A stretch of 64,000 nucleotides of DNA, taken from positions 1,897,806 to 1,961,805 of the forward strand of contig NZ_OZ007039.1 of NCBI RefSeq assembly GCF_963931675.1. The letters are read 5' to 3'. The first letter of the stretch is position 1; every line of letters starts with the position of its first letter. The position numbers and the translations under genes were made by a program. The DNA comes from an uncultured Alistipes sp. Its GTDB lineage: Bacteria > Bacteroidota > Bacteroidia > Bacteroidales > Rikenellaceae. Below the pieces are notes generated by a model, which had not been told where the DNA came from, searched no databases, and saw only the letters and a list, made by a program, of their open reading frames with translations. Shown here one piece after another: positions 1 through 8,016 of this stretch.

Positions 1-464
1 TCAATTCCCATTTCAATCTCGCTCTTGAACTGGTCGGAATAGCGCCACACCCTGTCTGAGAGGTTCAGCCCGTTCTCTCGCCTTGTCTTGAACGCCGCCT
101 GCGCCTCCGCATTGTTTGTGTAGTACGCCCTGCGCTGCTCGGGGGTAAGCTGCGAGACGTTCACCCCGAAGTATTCGTCCACCAGTGCGTCGTTCTTGTC
201 GTTCCCGAGCTTCCATCCGAGGTCTATACCGTCGAGGACTACCGTCTGCACCCCGTTCCGCATATCGCTCAGGAGGCGGTCGACGCGCTGCTTGGTCATA
301 GGGTAGTCGTCGAATGAGAACGGCTTTTCCCCGTCAACGGACACAACGGAGGCTATCAGCGCAGCCTCGCGCGAGAGTTCCTTGAACAGCTCGTCGATAG
401 CTCGCTGAACAGCCGCCATGTTGCGCTTGTTACGGGCGTCCCACTTATTCGACCTTGGTGCCAT
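1..464 (-). CDS. Phage head/minor structural protein, N-terminal part (gene runs off the window)
   Basis: The first 154 residues of a longer protein are visible. It starts at the ATG at 464, overlapping the end of the previous gene by 20 bases, which suggests translational coupling. The reading frame is open to the window edge. Its place directly after terminase and portal genes is where tailed phages encode a minor head or head-morphogenesis protein (SPP1 gp7/MuF type). A stretch near residues 130-150 (NLSDRVWRYSDQFKSEIE) resembles sequences I associate with head-morphogenesis proteins of Bacteroidota phages. There is no signal peptide or membrane segment. The assignment rests mainly on position, and the C-terminal part needed to confirm it is missing. 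Confidence 0.55.
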   Translation of the reverse strand, partial: MAPRSNKWDARNKRNMAAVQRAIDELFKELSREAALIASVVSVDGEKPFSFDDYPMTKQRVDRLLSDMRNGVQTVVLDGIDLGWKLGNDKNDALVDEYFGVNVSQLTPEQRRAYYTNNAEAQAAFKTRRENGLNLSDRVWRYSDQFKSEIEMGI

Positions 465-690
465 TGGTAGCGCGTTTTTCGAAGCGTTCGCACTGTGGGT
501 CTTTCAGGAACTTGCAGAACTTGCCGTTCTTGGACTTGTCGTCGTAGGGGCAGCGGCATAGCATTAGCGAGCCGTCGTATGCAAGTCCGCTCCAGTCGTA
601 GGAGTACACACAGTCACGGCAGGTGTACTGGGGCTTCTGAGGCTCTTTCTTGCGCCTCGCAGCCGAGGTTGATGTTCTTCTTGTAGCCAT
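445..690 (-). CDS. Small cysteine-rich phage protein, function unknown
   Basis: This 81-residue protein lies between the portal and head genes. It begins with a basic, Ser/Thr-rich tail and then carries six cysteines arranged as CxxC, CxC and two single cysteines, a pattern that fits a small zinc-binding module. It has no signal peptide. The start at 690 sits 12 bases after the portal stop codon and its 3' end overlaps the next gene by 20 bases, so it belongs to the late operon. Small zinc-finger-like proteins beside portal genes are common in phages and may bind DNA or the capsid, but I cannot name this one. Confidence 0.7.
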   Translation of the reverse strand: MATRRTSTSAARRKKEPQKPQYTCRDCVYSYDWSGLAYDGSLMLCRCPYDDKSKNGKFCKFLKDPQCERFEKRATNGTKVE

Positions 691-702
691 AGTAGTTATT
701 GT

Positions 703-2124
703 TTATATGGTTGGTTCAAATGCGTCCAGGGCCTCGTCCTCCGCTATCTCCTGCAGGGTCTTGTCAACGTCGGTAGAGTGACCGTACATTTCGATACTCT
801 CGCGGTGGCTGATGAGCGGCTTGCCCCCGTTAGCGGTGGTGAGGTTGGTGATAGTGTCTTTCTCGTCCGTGATAGTGAACGGCGTGATGACGTTCTCAAC
901 GGGGAGGGCGTCGATGTCGGCGTGGTAGGAGGTCGGGAGCGACGCCTTGACAAACGCCTTGACCACGTTCACCTCGCGGTCGTAGAACTCAATGAGCCTG
1001 CCGCTCTCGTCTTTGACTTTCAGCTGGGCGTCGATGAACAGCTGCTTGCGGCTCTCGCCGCTCATAGGGTTGGACTTCATACTCTCATAGCTCCAGTCGG
1101 GGAGCTGCAACTGGGTGAAGAATGACTGGCGAAGCTCCGCCACGTAGAACTTGAGGTTCTCGACCGCCTGCTGCCAAGTGACGTACTGCGCCGCACTGCC
1201 TTTCGGATACTGCATGATTGAGCGGAACTCGCGGTCTTGGCTCTGCTCGTCGCCGTACTGTATCTGCTCGTCGGCGAACACGATGAACACGGGCTTGGAG
1301 TTCTTGCGGAGGTAGTTACCGTTGCGGCTCAACGCCCACTCAATCTCGAACACGATACGGCTGGTGTCCTCCCAAATGGGGGTCGGTCGGAACGTGTACA
1401 CGGCAGGTATCTTGCCGAGGGCGTTCACCTCGTCCTCCATTACCTCCCAGCCGCTGTTACGTTCGTTGCTCCACTTGATGTGGCGGTCTGCTGTGTAGGC
1501 GTCGAAGTAGGATACGGTCTTGCCGAGCTTCTTCCGTGTGTAGCCCACGGACAGGGCTATCATATCCCCGTACTCGTCGAACAGTGGGTACAGCTCGTCA
1601 CCCAGCATTGGGGAGAAATTGCGGCAGCGCATCTTCAGGGGCGAGTTGAAGCCGTAGATGTTGTTCCGCTCCTCGACGGCGTACCATAGGGTCATTACCT
1701 CGCACCCAGCGAACAGCATGTTGCACCGCTCGATGTTCACGCTGTCTATGCGGTTGCGCTCGTAGATTTTCTCGATGTACGCCGCCACCTCCTTCTGCCG
1801 CTCGTTCTCGGGCTTGTACACGCGGCGGACGGGAATGCCCGTTATCAGCTCCGTCATACGCTTTGTAGCGAGCTGCTGGAGGTTGCAGGTGATGCGCGTC
1901 ACAAGTTCCACCGAGCCGTCGTCGTTGGTGATGTCGGGGTACTGCGCCTTGCACATTACGGGGTGCTTGCGTGGGTCATACTCGTGCAGCAGTCCGCGCC
2001 TTCCGCCCCACGAGGGGACAATGACGGACTTGTCTTTGAGGGCTGCTATCATAGCTGCTGGTGTCAGCCCTGAATTGAGGATTTCGTCTATAGTCATACC
2101 TGTAGAAATTATTGGGTTGAACAA
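703..2124 (-). CDS. Phage portal protein
   Basis: The 473-residue product would form the dodecameric portal at the capsid vertex through which DNA is packaged. It follows the terminase large subunit directly (the terminase stop is at 2125), which is the standard order terS-terL-portal-head. The length is normal for SPP1 gp6-type portals. The N-terminal third contains a conserved-looking motif about two short helices (LATKRMTELITGIPV), the middle is rich in beta strands and tryptophans, and the acidic C-terminal tail (ending EDEALDAFEPTI) is typical of portal crowns. No catalytic motif is expected. The identification rests on length, overall pattern and gene order. Confidence 0.8.
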   Translation of the reverse strand: MFNPIISTGMTIDEILNSGLTPAAMIAALKDKSVIVPSWGGRRGLLHEYDPRKHPVMCKAQYPDITNDDGSVELVTRITCNLQQLATKRMTELITGIPVRRVYKPENERQKEVAAYIEKIYERNRIDSVNIERCNMLFAGCEVMTLWYAVEERNNIYGFNSPLKMRCRNFSPMLGDELYPLFDEYGDMIALSVGYTRKKLGKTVSYFDAYTADRHIKWSNERNSGWEVMEDEVNALGKIPAVYTFRPTPIWEDTSRIVFEIEWALSRNGNYLRKNSKPVFIVFADEQIQYGDEQSQDREFRSIMQYPKGSAAQYVTWQQAVENLKFYVAELRQSFFTQLQLPDWSYESMKSNPMSGESRKQLFIDAQLKVKDESGRLIEFYDREVNVVKAFVKASLPTSYHADIDALPVENVITPFTITDEKDTITNLTTANGGKPLISHRESIEMYGHSTDVDKTLQEIAEDEALDAFEPTI

Positions 2125-3591
2125 TCAATACACTTGTCGCGACAGACGCTTGCGGTCTATCGGCTTGAACGGGTTGCTGATATGGTAGTCCACCGCATAG
2201 CAGAGGAGGTCAACGAACTCGTCGTGAGGCTTCGACGGGAAGCCGCAAATTTCATCCTCGAACGCCTCGTTCCACGCCCCGTCAACAAGTATTACACGAC
2301 CGCTCTCAACCGTTGGCGAGGCGGCAAATAAACGTGTTTCCTTGCTGTCTTTCGGGGACTTCGTACACACTACGTTGAACGGGGTGTTCTCTTTCAGCTG
2401 GTCTATCACGGAAAGCCCGTTCGCCTTTGGCTCAATGCGTATTGAGCTGCTGGCTGAGTAGCCGTGCTCCGTGACATACGGCGGTATGAAGCGCAGCAGG
2501 TCGGGGAACTTCATATTGACCTTGTGGGCGTGGGTCACGTAGAGGTCGCCTCCTATCTTGCAGGTGGCAATAATGCCCGTCGGGTCGTTACTGGTCTTGT
2601 CAGTGTAGGCGGTATCGAGGAAGAACACCACAGGCTCGCTGCTGTGTATGCGCTTGAAGTCGTGCGGCGAGACGTGCTTGAACCAGTCGCGCTTGACGAT
2701 GTTACCGCCTGCGACGGTAGGACGCTGCTGGTACAGGGCTGCGAACGTCCTCGGGCTGCGCTGCTCGGTGGCGGTGAGCCGTTCGAGGGAGTGCCGCTCC
2801 TCCCATAGTGCCTCTCCGACCTCACGGGGGTCTTCGGGCAGGGTAAGGTCTTCCCGTATGGCAGGTATTCGGATCACCGTCCACTTGTCCGCCTCGCGGT
2901 CGAGGAGCCGCCCTGCCAGGTCGTCCTCGTGCCAACGGGTCATAATCAGTATCTGCTTGCTCTTGTTGTGCAGACGGGTGAGGAACACGTCGGTGTACCA
3001 GTCCCAGTTGCGGTCGCGGTAGGTCTGCGAGCCAGCCTCGATAGCGTCTTTGACAGGGTCGTCGATGATACCCAAGTCCACGGGCGTACCCGTGAGCGAG
3101 CCGCCCACGCCGACAGCCTTGTAGAAGCCCCCGAAGCCCACTGTCTCGAACAAGTCCACGTTGCGCAGCCAGCCCCTGCGCGCGTCGTTCTTCACGTTGC
3201 TGTTGTTCAGGTACGTGTTCGGGAATACGGAGGCGTACTCGGGGCTGTCTATGGTGCGCTGAATGGAACGGGAGAACTGCTGGGCGAGGTCTGCGGAATA
3301 CGAGCTTCCGACAATCTTCATCAGGGGGTTGCGCCCCAGTACCCAAGCAGGGAACTTGCGGCTGACTATCTCGCTCTTGCCGTGCTGGGGAGGAACGAAC
3401 AGCATTAGGCGGTCAGTACCCAGCGTCCCCTCGATGAGCTGCTGGCACTTTTCCGCGATGAGCGTATGGAACCACTGTCGGCTATACGAGGGCATAGTGT
3501 AGTCGAGAAACACGGGAAAACGCTCCGCCGCGCTCCTCCTGTGCAACTCCCTTTCCAGTTCCAATTCTCGCATTGCCATATCGTAGTCCAT
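2125..3591 (-). CDS. terL: Phage terminase large subunit (packaging ATPase-nuclease)
   Basis: This 488-residue motor protein would drive DNA into the prohead and cut it. The ATPase domain shows a Walker A-like PPQHGKS at residues 67-73 and a Walker B LGIIDD at about 173-178, followed by the coupling-region sequence MTRWHEDD at about 217-224. The C-terminal nuclease domain begins around FFLDTAYT, where the first metal-binding aspartate of the RNase H-like fold is expected, and continues to an acidic DEF motif near the end. The gene starts 10 bases after terS and abuts the portal gene. Length and motif order match the Terminase_6 family closely. Confidence 0.95.
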   Translation of the reverse strand: MDYDMAMRELELERELHRRSAAERFPVFLDYTMPSYSRQWFHTLIAEKCQQLIEGTLGTDRLMLFVPPQHGKSEIVSRKFPAWVLGRNPLMKIVGSSYSADLAQQFSRSIQRTIDSPEYASVFPNTYLNNSNVKNDARRGWLRNVDLFETVGFGGFYKAVGVGGSLTGTPVDLGIIDDPVKDAIEAGSQTYRDRNWDWYTDVFLTRLHNKSKQILIMTRWHEDDLAGRLLDREADKWTVIRIPAIREDLTLPEDPREVGEALWEERHSLERLTATEQRSPRTFAALYQQRPTVAGGNIVKRDWFKHVSPHDFKRIHSSEPVVFFLDTAYTDKTSNDPTGIIATCKIGGDLYVTHAHKVNMKFPDLLRFIPPYVTEHGYSASSSIRIEPKANGLSVIDQLKENTPFNVVCTKSPKDSKETRLFAASPTVESGRVILVDGAWNEAFEDEICGFPSKPHDEFVDLLCYAVDYHISNPFKPIDRKRLSRQVY

Positions 3592-3601
3592 AGTTCGTCC
3601 A

Positions 3602-4207
3602 TCAACTGTTCCTGCTTGCCCGTATCTTGTCTATCTCGGCTTGTATCTCCTCCTCGGTCATCTTCTCGGCAGGTATCAGCGGTGTGCCGTCCTTGCCCGT
3701 GACCTCGGTCTTGGTAGCTGCGTACAGCCCGAGGAGCTTGCGCCTCTCTGCGAGCTGCTGGCGTATCTCCGCAATGTAACGGGGGTCGCCCAGCCCAACT
3801 ACGTTCTCCGTGGTATTCTCGCGCTTGACGGTCTGTATCTCGGACTGTTCGCCTACTGGCTGACCGTTGCCGTCCGTGACGGGTACGGGAACGCCGACGC
3901 GCTTGTTATACTCACGCACCCAGTTCTCCTTGCTCTTGTCCCACTGCTCCCATAGCTCGCACACCGCGTCGTCGATACGTTCCAGCTCCAGCTGCAGACG
4001 CTGGTCAACGTCGTTGATACGGAGGCTGCGCCACTCGTCGAGGAGGTCTTGAATGTCCCTCCAAATGGTGCGTGTGGAGCAGGTGGTGTTCATACGGCTG
4101 CTCACCTCCGCCGCAATCTTCCTTATGCTCCAGCCGCGCTTGTACAGGTCGGCTACTATCAGCATCCGCCCCTGCTTGATGTGGTTTCGTCTTGATGTGT
4201 TGCTCAT
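3602..4207 (-). CDS. terS: Phage terminase small subunit (DNA-recognition HTH protein)
   Basis: The 201-residue product has an N-terminal helix-turn-helix region (about residues 12-55, containing GWSIRKIAAEVS) followed by a helical oligomerisation region and a Lys/Glu-rich tail. Such proteins recognise the packaging site and load the large subunit, which is encoded next. I take the ATG at 4207 because it overlaps the stop codon of the radical SAM gene as ATGA, a sign of translational coupling; the frame stays open for 39 more codons upstream, but that part lies inside the radical SAM gene. Family assignment rests on size, HTH and position before terL. Confidence 0.85.
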   Translation of the reverse strand: MSNTSRRNHIKQGRMLIVADLYKRGWSIRKIAAEVSSRMNTTCSTRTIWRDIQDLLDEWRSLRINDVDQRLQLELERIDDAVCELWEQWDKSKENWVREYNKRVGVPVPVTDGNGQPVGEQSEIQTVKRENTTENVVGLGDPRYIAEIRQQLAERRKLLGLYAATKTEVTGKDGTPLIPAEKMTEEEIQAEIDKIRASRNS

Positions 4208-5448
4208 AATGTTCTCTCCTTGTTGTAGGTGTAGATGATATTCCCGTTCTCGTCCTTGCCCGACGGCTGCATCACGCCCTCGAACATCTTGTACGGGCTT
4301 TGCCCTGCCTGCGGATTGTTCCACAGCCAGCGCATATACTCAGCCATACTCATACCGTAGAACTGGGCGCGTTTCTCGGAGCTGTTGGCGTTGAAGCCGA
4401 CTGCCCGTCCCCAGTCGTACTGGTGCAGGCTCTCAATGTCCGCCTTGATGTCGTCCCAGCGCACCGAGCCTTTCGCCTTGGCTATCTGCAGAGCCTCGCA
4501 GAACTGCCCTTTGGAATAGTTCCAGTCAGCAGGCAAGCCGCAGCACGAGCCGTTGCAGCACAGCTCCTTGAAGTGCGCGTCGGACACGTAGAAGCGCATA
4601 CCGAGTTCCTCGCAGAGGGCTTGCATATTGCGTATGAAAGGTGCTTTCACCTTGCGGTTGAGACGCAGGTAGCCCTGAGAGACGCTGTACTTGATGTAGA
4701 ACTGCATGAGGTCGAAGCCGCACAGCTCGTTGAACACTGGCATCCACTCCTTGAGGGTCTGCGACCGCCGCTCTACGCAGAAGAACTCCGTTGAGAGAGC
4801 CGTCGCGCCCCTGTTGCCAGCCTCCCGTATCAGGTCGAGGTAGGTGGGGGTAGATACGCCAATGATGAACGGGCGCAGTCGCAGGGTAGCCCCTCCAGCG
4901 TCAGCCTCGGCAATGCGCTCGATAGCCTCCAGCCGAGCCAGCGGTGAGGGTACGCCCCGTTCTATGCGTCGAGCTTTCTCCTCGTCGAGGGTGATGATAC
5001 TGAACTTGAAGTTCCAGTTCTTCTGCCCCCGTACCAGCTCCATGTAGCGTTCGTCCTGCGTCCACCACGTAGCCTTGGTAGAGAAGCACAGAGGGTAGTC
5101 TATCTCCTTGAAGAAGCGCAGCAGCTCGAGGGTCACTCCGTACTTGCGCTCGAAGCCGTCGAACTGGTCTGACAGTCCGCCCCACTGCATCACGCGGCGT
5201 TGCTTGATGTACTCAGCGAACTGCCCTGCGTGCTCGTCGGGGTGCAGGAACATCTGCTTGATTTTCTTCACGTTCACGGGGTTGACCTCCTTGGCGAGGT
5301 AGTGTTCTTTCGCGCCCCCGATACCGCGCTGGTACTGGGAGAAGCAGTAGATGCAGCCGAATGAGCAGTTGCTGTAGGTGTCGAACGTCATCGGCATAGA
5401 GCAGTCGGCTATCTCCGCAGTCCATCTTGGTGATTGATAATATGCCAT
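4204..5448 (-). CDS. Radical SAM enzyme, spore photoproduct lyase-like; candidate DNA-base isomerase
   Basis: The 414-residue protein carries the radical SAM cluster motif C-x3-C-x2-C at residues 28, 32 and 35 (CSFGCIYC), which binds a 4Fe-4S cluster and S-adenosylmethionine. The early sequence (DTYSNCSFGCIYCFSQ) recalls the SPL-like group of radical SAM proteins. It sits at the end of an operon with a GNAT protein, a P-loop kinase and an ADDT-like protein, and its stop codon overlaps the terS start. In known phage thymidine hypermodification pathways, a radical SAM isomerase rearranges a glycyl-thymidine intermediate. That role here is inferred from context; repair of DNA lesions is the main alternative. 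Confidence 0.75.
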   Translation of the reverse strand: MAYYQSPRWTAEIADCSMPMTFDTYSNCSFGCIYCFSQYQRGIGGAKEHYLAKEVNPVNVKKIKQMFLHPDEHAGQFAEYIKQRRVMQWGGLSDQFDGFERKYGVTLELLRFFKEIDYPLCFSTKATWWTQDERYMELVRGQKNWNFKFSIITLDEEKARRIERGVPSPLARLEAIERIAEADAGGATLRLRPFIIGVSTPTYLDLIREAGNRGATALSTEFFCVERRSQTLKEWMPVFNELCGFDLMQFYIKYSVSQGYLRLNRKVKAPFIRNMQALCEELGMRFYVSDAHFKELCCNGSCCGLPADWNYSKGQFCEALQIAKAKGSVRWDDIKADIESLHQYDWGRAVGFNANSSEKRAQFYGMSMAEYMRWLWNNPQAGQSPYKMFEGVMQPSGKDENGNIIYTYNKERTL

Positions 5449-5458
5449 AGTAGTATGA

Positions 5459-5872
5459 TTATTTGATTGTTATCTCCATTTCGTAGTCGCTTCCTTTCAC
5501 GTCCACTATCCTTGCCCCGAGGTGCAGCCAAAAACCGTGAGCGTCCTCGTTCATAGGGGTGCGGAACGTGAGCTTGTACAGCCCGTTCTGCTTCATACGG
5601 GCGAGCAGGTCGAAAAGCACCCTGCGCCCCATTCCCGTGCCTTGGTATTCCGTGCGGACGGCTATCTCAATGAGGCGGACGTGGTCGCGGCAGCGGTTGG
5701 CGTAGTAGAACGCGACGGGCGTATCACCCTTGCTCCACACCTTGCTCCACACCTTGCCTCCAGTAACGTAGTCCAGCCTGCGGAAATAGTTGTACGACTG
5801 CTTCGCCACGGGCGAGCCGCAGTTGTAGCAGATGTCCTTCACGGCGGTGTCGTTGTAGTCACTTGTTGTCAT
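5459..5872 (-). CDS. GNAT-family N-acetyltransferase
   Basis: This 137-residue protein has the GNAT acetyl-CoA binding motif A, EIAVRTEYQGTGMGRRVL, at about residues 88-105, with the Q-x-x-G-x-G signature. The rest fits a single GNAT domain. A CxxC pair near the N terminus (CYNCGSPV) may bind a metal. It overlaps the kinase gene by 14 bases and is followed 10 bases later by the radical SAM gene. GNAT enzymes act on amino groups. Since the neighbouring genes suggest that an amine is installed on a DNA base, acetylating that amine is a reasonable role, as in described thymidine hypermodification systems; Mom is another GNAT-fold DNA modifier. The substrate is inferred, not seen. Confidence 0.8.
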   Translation of the reverse strand: MTTSDYNDTAVKDICYNCGSPVAKQSYNYFRRLDYVTGGKVWSKVWSKGDTPVAFYYANRCRDHVRLIEIAVRTEYQGTGMGRRVLFDLLARMKQNGLYKLTFRTPMNEDAHGFWLHLGARIVDVKGSDYEMEITIK

Positions 5873-6452
5873 TGCAGTACTCCTCCTTTCCTATAGCTTT
5901 CAGTATGGCGGTCAGTTCCTCCTCTATGGTTGTCTGAGCCGTGTTGAACTGCAGAACCTTGACCCCGATAGACTGCCACTTGCGAGCAGCTACCATAGCC
6001 TGCCTCTGCTTGGTTATTATCTTGGGGAAATTGCGCTTCCCGTTGCCGTACTTGCCGTTGCTGCGGCTCGTCAGGCGGTCGTATATTGTCTTGCTGTCCG
6101 TCCACAGGCTCACCAGCGGGTGGCGGTCAGCTTTGAACATGGCGTTTGTGAGGTTCAGACCAAAAGTATTCATGAAGCTACCCTCGCAGATGATTGTGTC
6201 GGAATTCCTCAATCCCTCCTCTACGACTTCGGCGAGCCTTGATGTGCAGCTCGCCCCGTTCTCGTTGGTGATACGGTCAACACCCCCGAAGCGAGTGACG
6301 CCGTATTTCCCAGCGAGGCACACGCTGCCTTGTGCGCAGTACGTCACGTCAGCCTGTATTCGGTCAACACCCCCGAAGCACTCGATGAGTGCCCACGCGA
6401 GAGCCGACTTTCCGACGGCATTTGTGCCAGTTATGAATATGCAGGTTTTCAT
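5859..6452 (-). CDS. P-loop kinase, candidate hydroxymethyl-base DNA kinase
   Basis: The 197-residue protein has a clear Walker A motif GTNAVGKS at residues 9-16 and the look of a small nucleotide or metabolite kinase. Residues 24-31 and 53-60 share FGGVDRI, encoded by an exact 19-base repeat (6274-6292 and 6361-6379). A Walker B-like segment SDTIICEGSFM follows at about 84-94. Its stop overlaps the GNAT gene and its start overlaps the ADDT-like gene as ATGA. In phage thymidine hypermodification a P-loop kinase phosphorylates 5-hydroxymethyluracil in DNA before amino-acid transfer; I infer that role from the operon. It lacks the helical extension of the named 5-hmdU DNA kinase family, so nucleotide kinase activity remains possible. 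Confidence 0.75.
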   Translation of the reverse strand: MKTCIFITGTNAVGKSALAWALIECFGGVDRIQADVTYCAQGSVCLAGKYGVTRFGGVDRITNENGASCTSRLAEVVEEGLRNSDTIICEGSFMNTFGLNLTNAMFKADRHPLVSLWTDSKTIYDRLTSRSNGKYGNGKRNFPKIITKQRQAMVAARKWQSIGVKVLQFNTAQTTIEEELTAILKAIGKEEYCNDNK

Positions 6453-7375
6453 TGCTTGTACTCGTTCAAAAATCGTTTGTCATACGTCTCAGCCCTGAAC
6501 TGCCAAAGGGGGAGCCACGACACGCCGCCGCCAGCCCGTTTGCCCGTCGAGGACTGCAATTTCACTATCTCCCTGCGCATACGTTCTATGTAGTAACCGA
6601 CCCAGCGGCTTCCCCTCAATACGTGCTTCTTGTAGGCGCATAAGGTGGTCTCGATGCTCCATAGCGTCTTGTGCCTCGGGTTGATAGGCAGCTCCTGAAT
6701 ACGGTTCACGATGTAGCGCAGTCCGCTGTTCAGTACGGCTATGGTATCTTCGGGCAGGGTCTTTCCCGTGCGCCCAGTGTACGCCTCATTCTCCAGCCCG
6801 AGCGCGAACACAAGCCCGTTGCGGCTGCTCTCCGCCTCCCGTATGTCGAACTGCACCCCGATAGGAATGCCGCCGATGTTGTACAGTAGCTCCGAGTAGA
6901 GGAACATTGTAAAACGCCCGAACTGCGCCACGTCGAAGCGGTCGAGCAGCAGGGCGTACCTTTCCGTAGGAGTTTGTCCCTCCGCCAAGAGGTTGTTCAG
7001 GGCTTCGGCTTGCAGGTCGCTCCCTCCGCACCACTGCCGTATGTGCTGGCGGTAGCTCTCGAACACGCCCACGAACTGGTTGCGGCTGCGCACCCAAGCG
7101 CGGTCTGTCTGAAAGATGAGCTTGTCGCGGTTTGCAGCCCACCACCGCTCCAGCCTCGGCACGTCCACCGTCTGATAGTCGGGAAACTCGTTGTACATGA
7201 AGTACGTCGTCGGGACGCAGTAGTTGGTGCTGAAAAGGAAGCACAGCCACAGCCGCTGCTCCTCATTCAGCTCGTAGCGGTCGCACAGGTAGCGTATAGC
7301 CTCTATCTGAGGGTCTATGTCGAGCGCGCGGCTGCTGTCCACGTGGTAGCGTATGTAGTCTGCAATCCTGTTCAT
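6449..7375 (-). CDS. Amino acid:DNA transferase (ADDT)-like protein, candidate for thymine hypermodification
   Basis: The 308-residue protein matches my memory of the ADDT family (earlier called alpha-glutamyl/putrescinyl-thymine pyrophosphorylase). Points of likeness are the segment LCFLFSTNYCVPTTYFMYN followed by EFPDYQTVDVPRLERWW, the IFQTDR motif, the ESSRNGLVFALG segment, and ETTLCAYKK with VGYYIERMRREI near the C terminus. Members replace the pyrophosphate on an activated hydroxymethyl base with an amino acid or polyamine. It overlaps the kinase and amidotransferase genes by 4 bases each (ATGA), so the three are translationally coupled. Recognition is by sequence pattern without a search, so the family call is moderately secure and the substrate is unknown. 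Confidence 0.6.
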   Translation of the reverse strand: MNRIADYIRYHVDSSRALDIDPQIEAIRYLCDRYELNEEQRLWLCFLFSTNYCVPTTYFMYNEFPDYQTVDVPRLERWWAANRDKLIFQTDRAWVRSRNQFVGVFESYRQHIRQWCGGSDLQAEALNNLLAEGQTPTERYALLLDRFDVAQFGRFTMFLYSELLYNIGGIPIGVQFDIREAESSRNGLVFALGLENEAYTGRTGKTLPEDTIAVLNSGLRYIVNRIQELPINPRHKTLWSIETTLCAYKKHVLRGSRWVGYYIERMRREIVKLQSSTGKRAGGGVSWLPLWQFRAETYDKRFLNEYKQ

Positions 7376-8010
7376 AGCTTCATAATCTTGTACGGGGTCA
7401 CGGGAACGCCCGAGAGGGTGTCTAATTTTGCGCGAGAGGCAATATCACGGGTCGAGGCAATAAAGTACCCAGCCGAGGTCTCAAAAGCCCAAAGAGGGCG
7501 TTTTTCGTTGCGCAGAGCGTACATATATGGCGATCCGTCAGCCTGCACCCCGAGGACTATGCCTGCGAACGAGGCTCCCGTCTCCTTGCCGATGCGTCGG
7601 AACGGGTCGCCAGCGAGAGCGTCGAGCAGCACCAGCTCCCCGTCGTTCTCCGACCGCAGGGTGTAGCCGCTGCGCTCCTCCATCTCCTCCTTTGTCCCCA
7701 TATCCACCGTGCCGTTGAATACGAGGGCGACGCCCTTGTCTGCGTACACGATAGGCTGGTTGTTCTCAGGAACGAGGTAGTCGCCGCTTGTGCAGTAGCG
7801 GTTGTGGAAGATGATGCGGTCGGGCAGGGGGTCTGGGATAGCGTCCGTTACGGCTGCATACGACACACTACGGACGTATCGCAAGCGTCCGCCCGTATCA
7901 ATCCAAGCAGCCCCGAAAGCGTGAACGCCCCGTATGCATGACTGCTTGCACAGAGCTACGAACTGAGCCCGTGACCCTCCCTTGCCTGAGAAGCCGACCA
8001 CACCGCACAT
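7372..8010 (-). CDS. Stand-alone class II glutamine amidotransferase domain protein
   Basis: The 212-residue protein starts MCGVVGF, so Met removal would expose the catalytic N-terminal Cys2 of an Ntn-hydrolase amidotransferase. The other glutaminase landmarks are present: HNRYCTSGDY at 69-78 (arginine that holds the glutamine carboxylate), FNG at 98-100 (oxyanion-hole Asn-Gly), and END at 121-123. It is a full glutaminase domain with no synthase domain attached. It would release ammonia from glutamine or transfer an amide to a substrate. The coding overlap with the ADDT-like gene and its place in the modification operon suggest that it feeds nitrogen into the DNA-base pathway. Cellular amidotransferases of this type are normally fused to synthetase or sugar-isomerase domains. 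Confidence 0.85.
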   Translation of the reverse strand: MCGVVGFSGKGGSRAQFVALCKQSCIRGVHAFGAAWIDTGGRLRYVRSVSYAAVTDAIPDPLPDRIIFHNRYCTSGDYLVPENNQPIVYADKGVALVFNGTVDMGTKEEMEERSGYTLRSENDGELVLLDALAGDPFRRIGKETGASFAGIVLGVQADGSPYMYALRNEKRPLWAFETSAGYFIASTRDIASRAKLDTLSGVPVTPYKIMKL

Positions 8011-8016
8011 AGCGCG

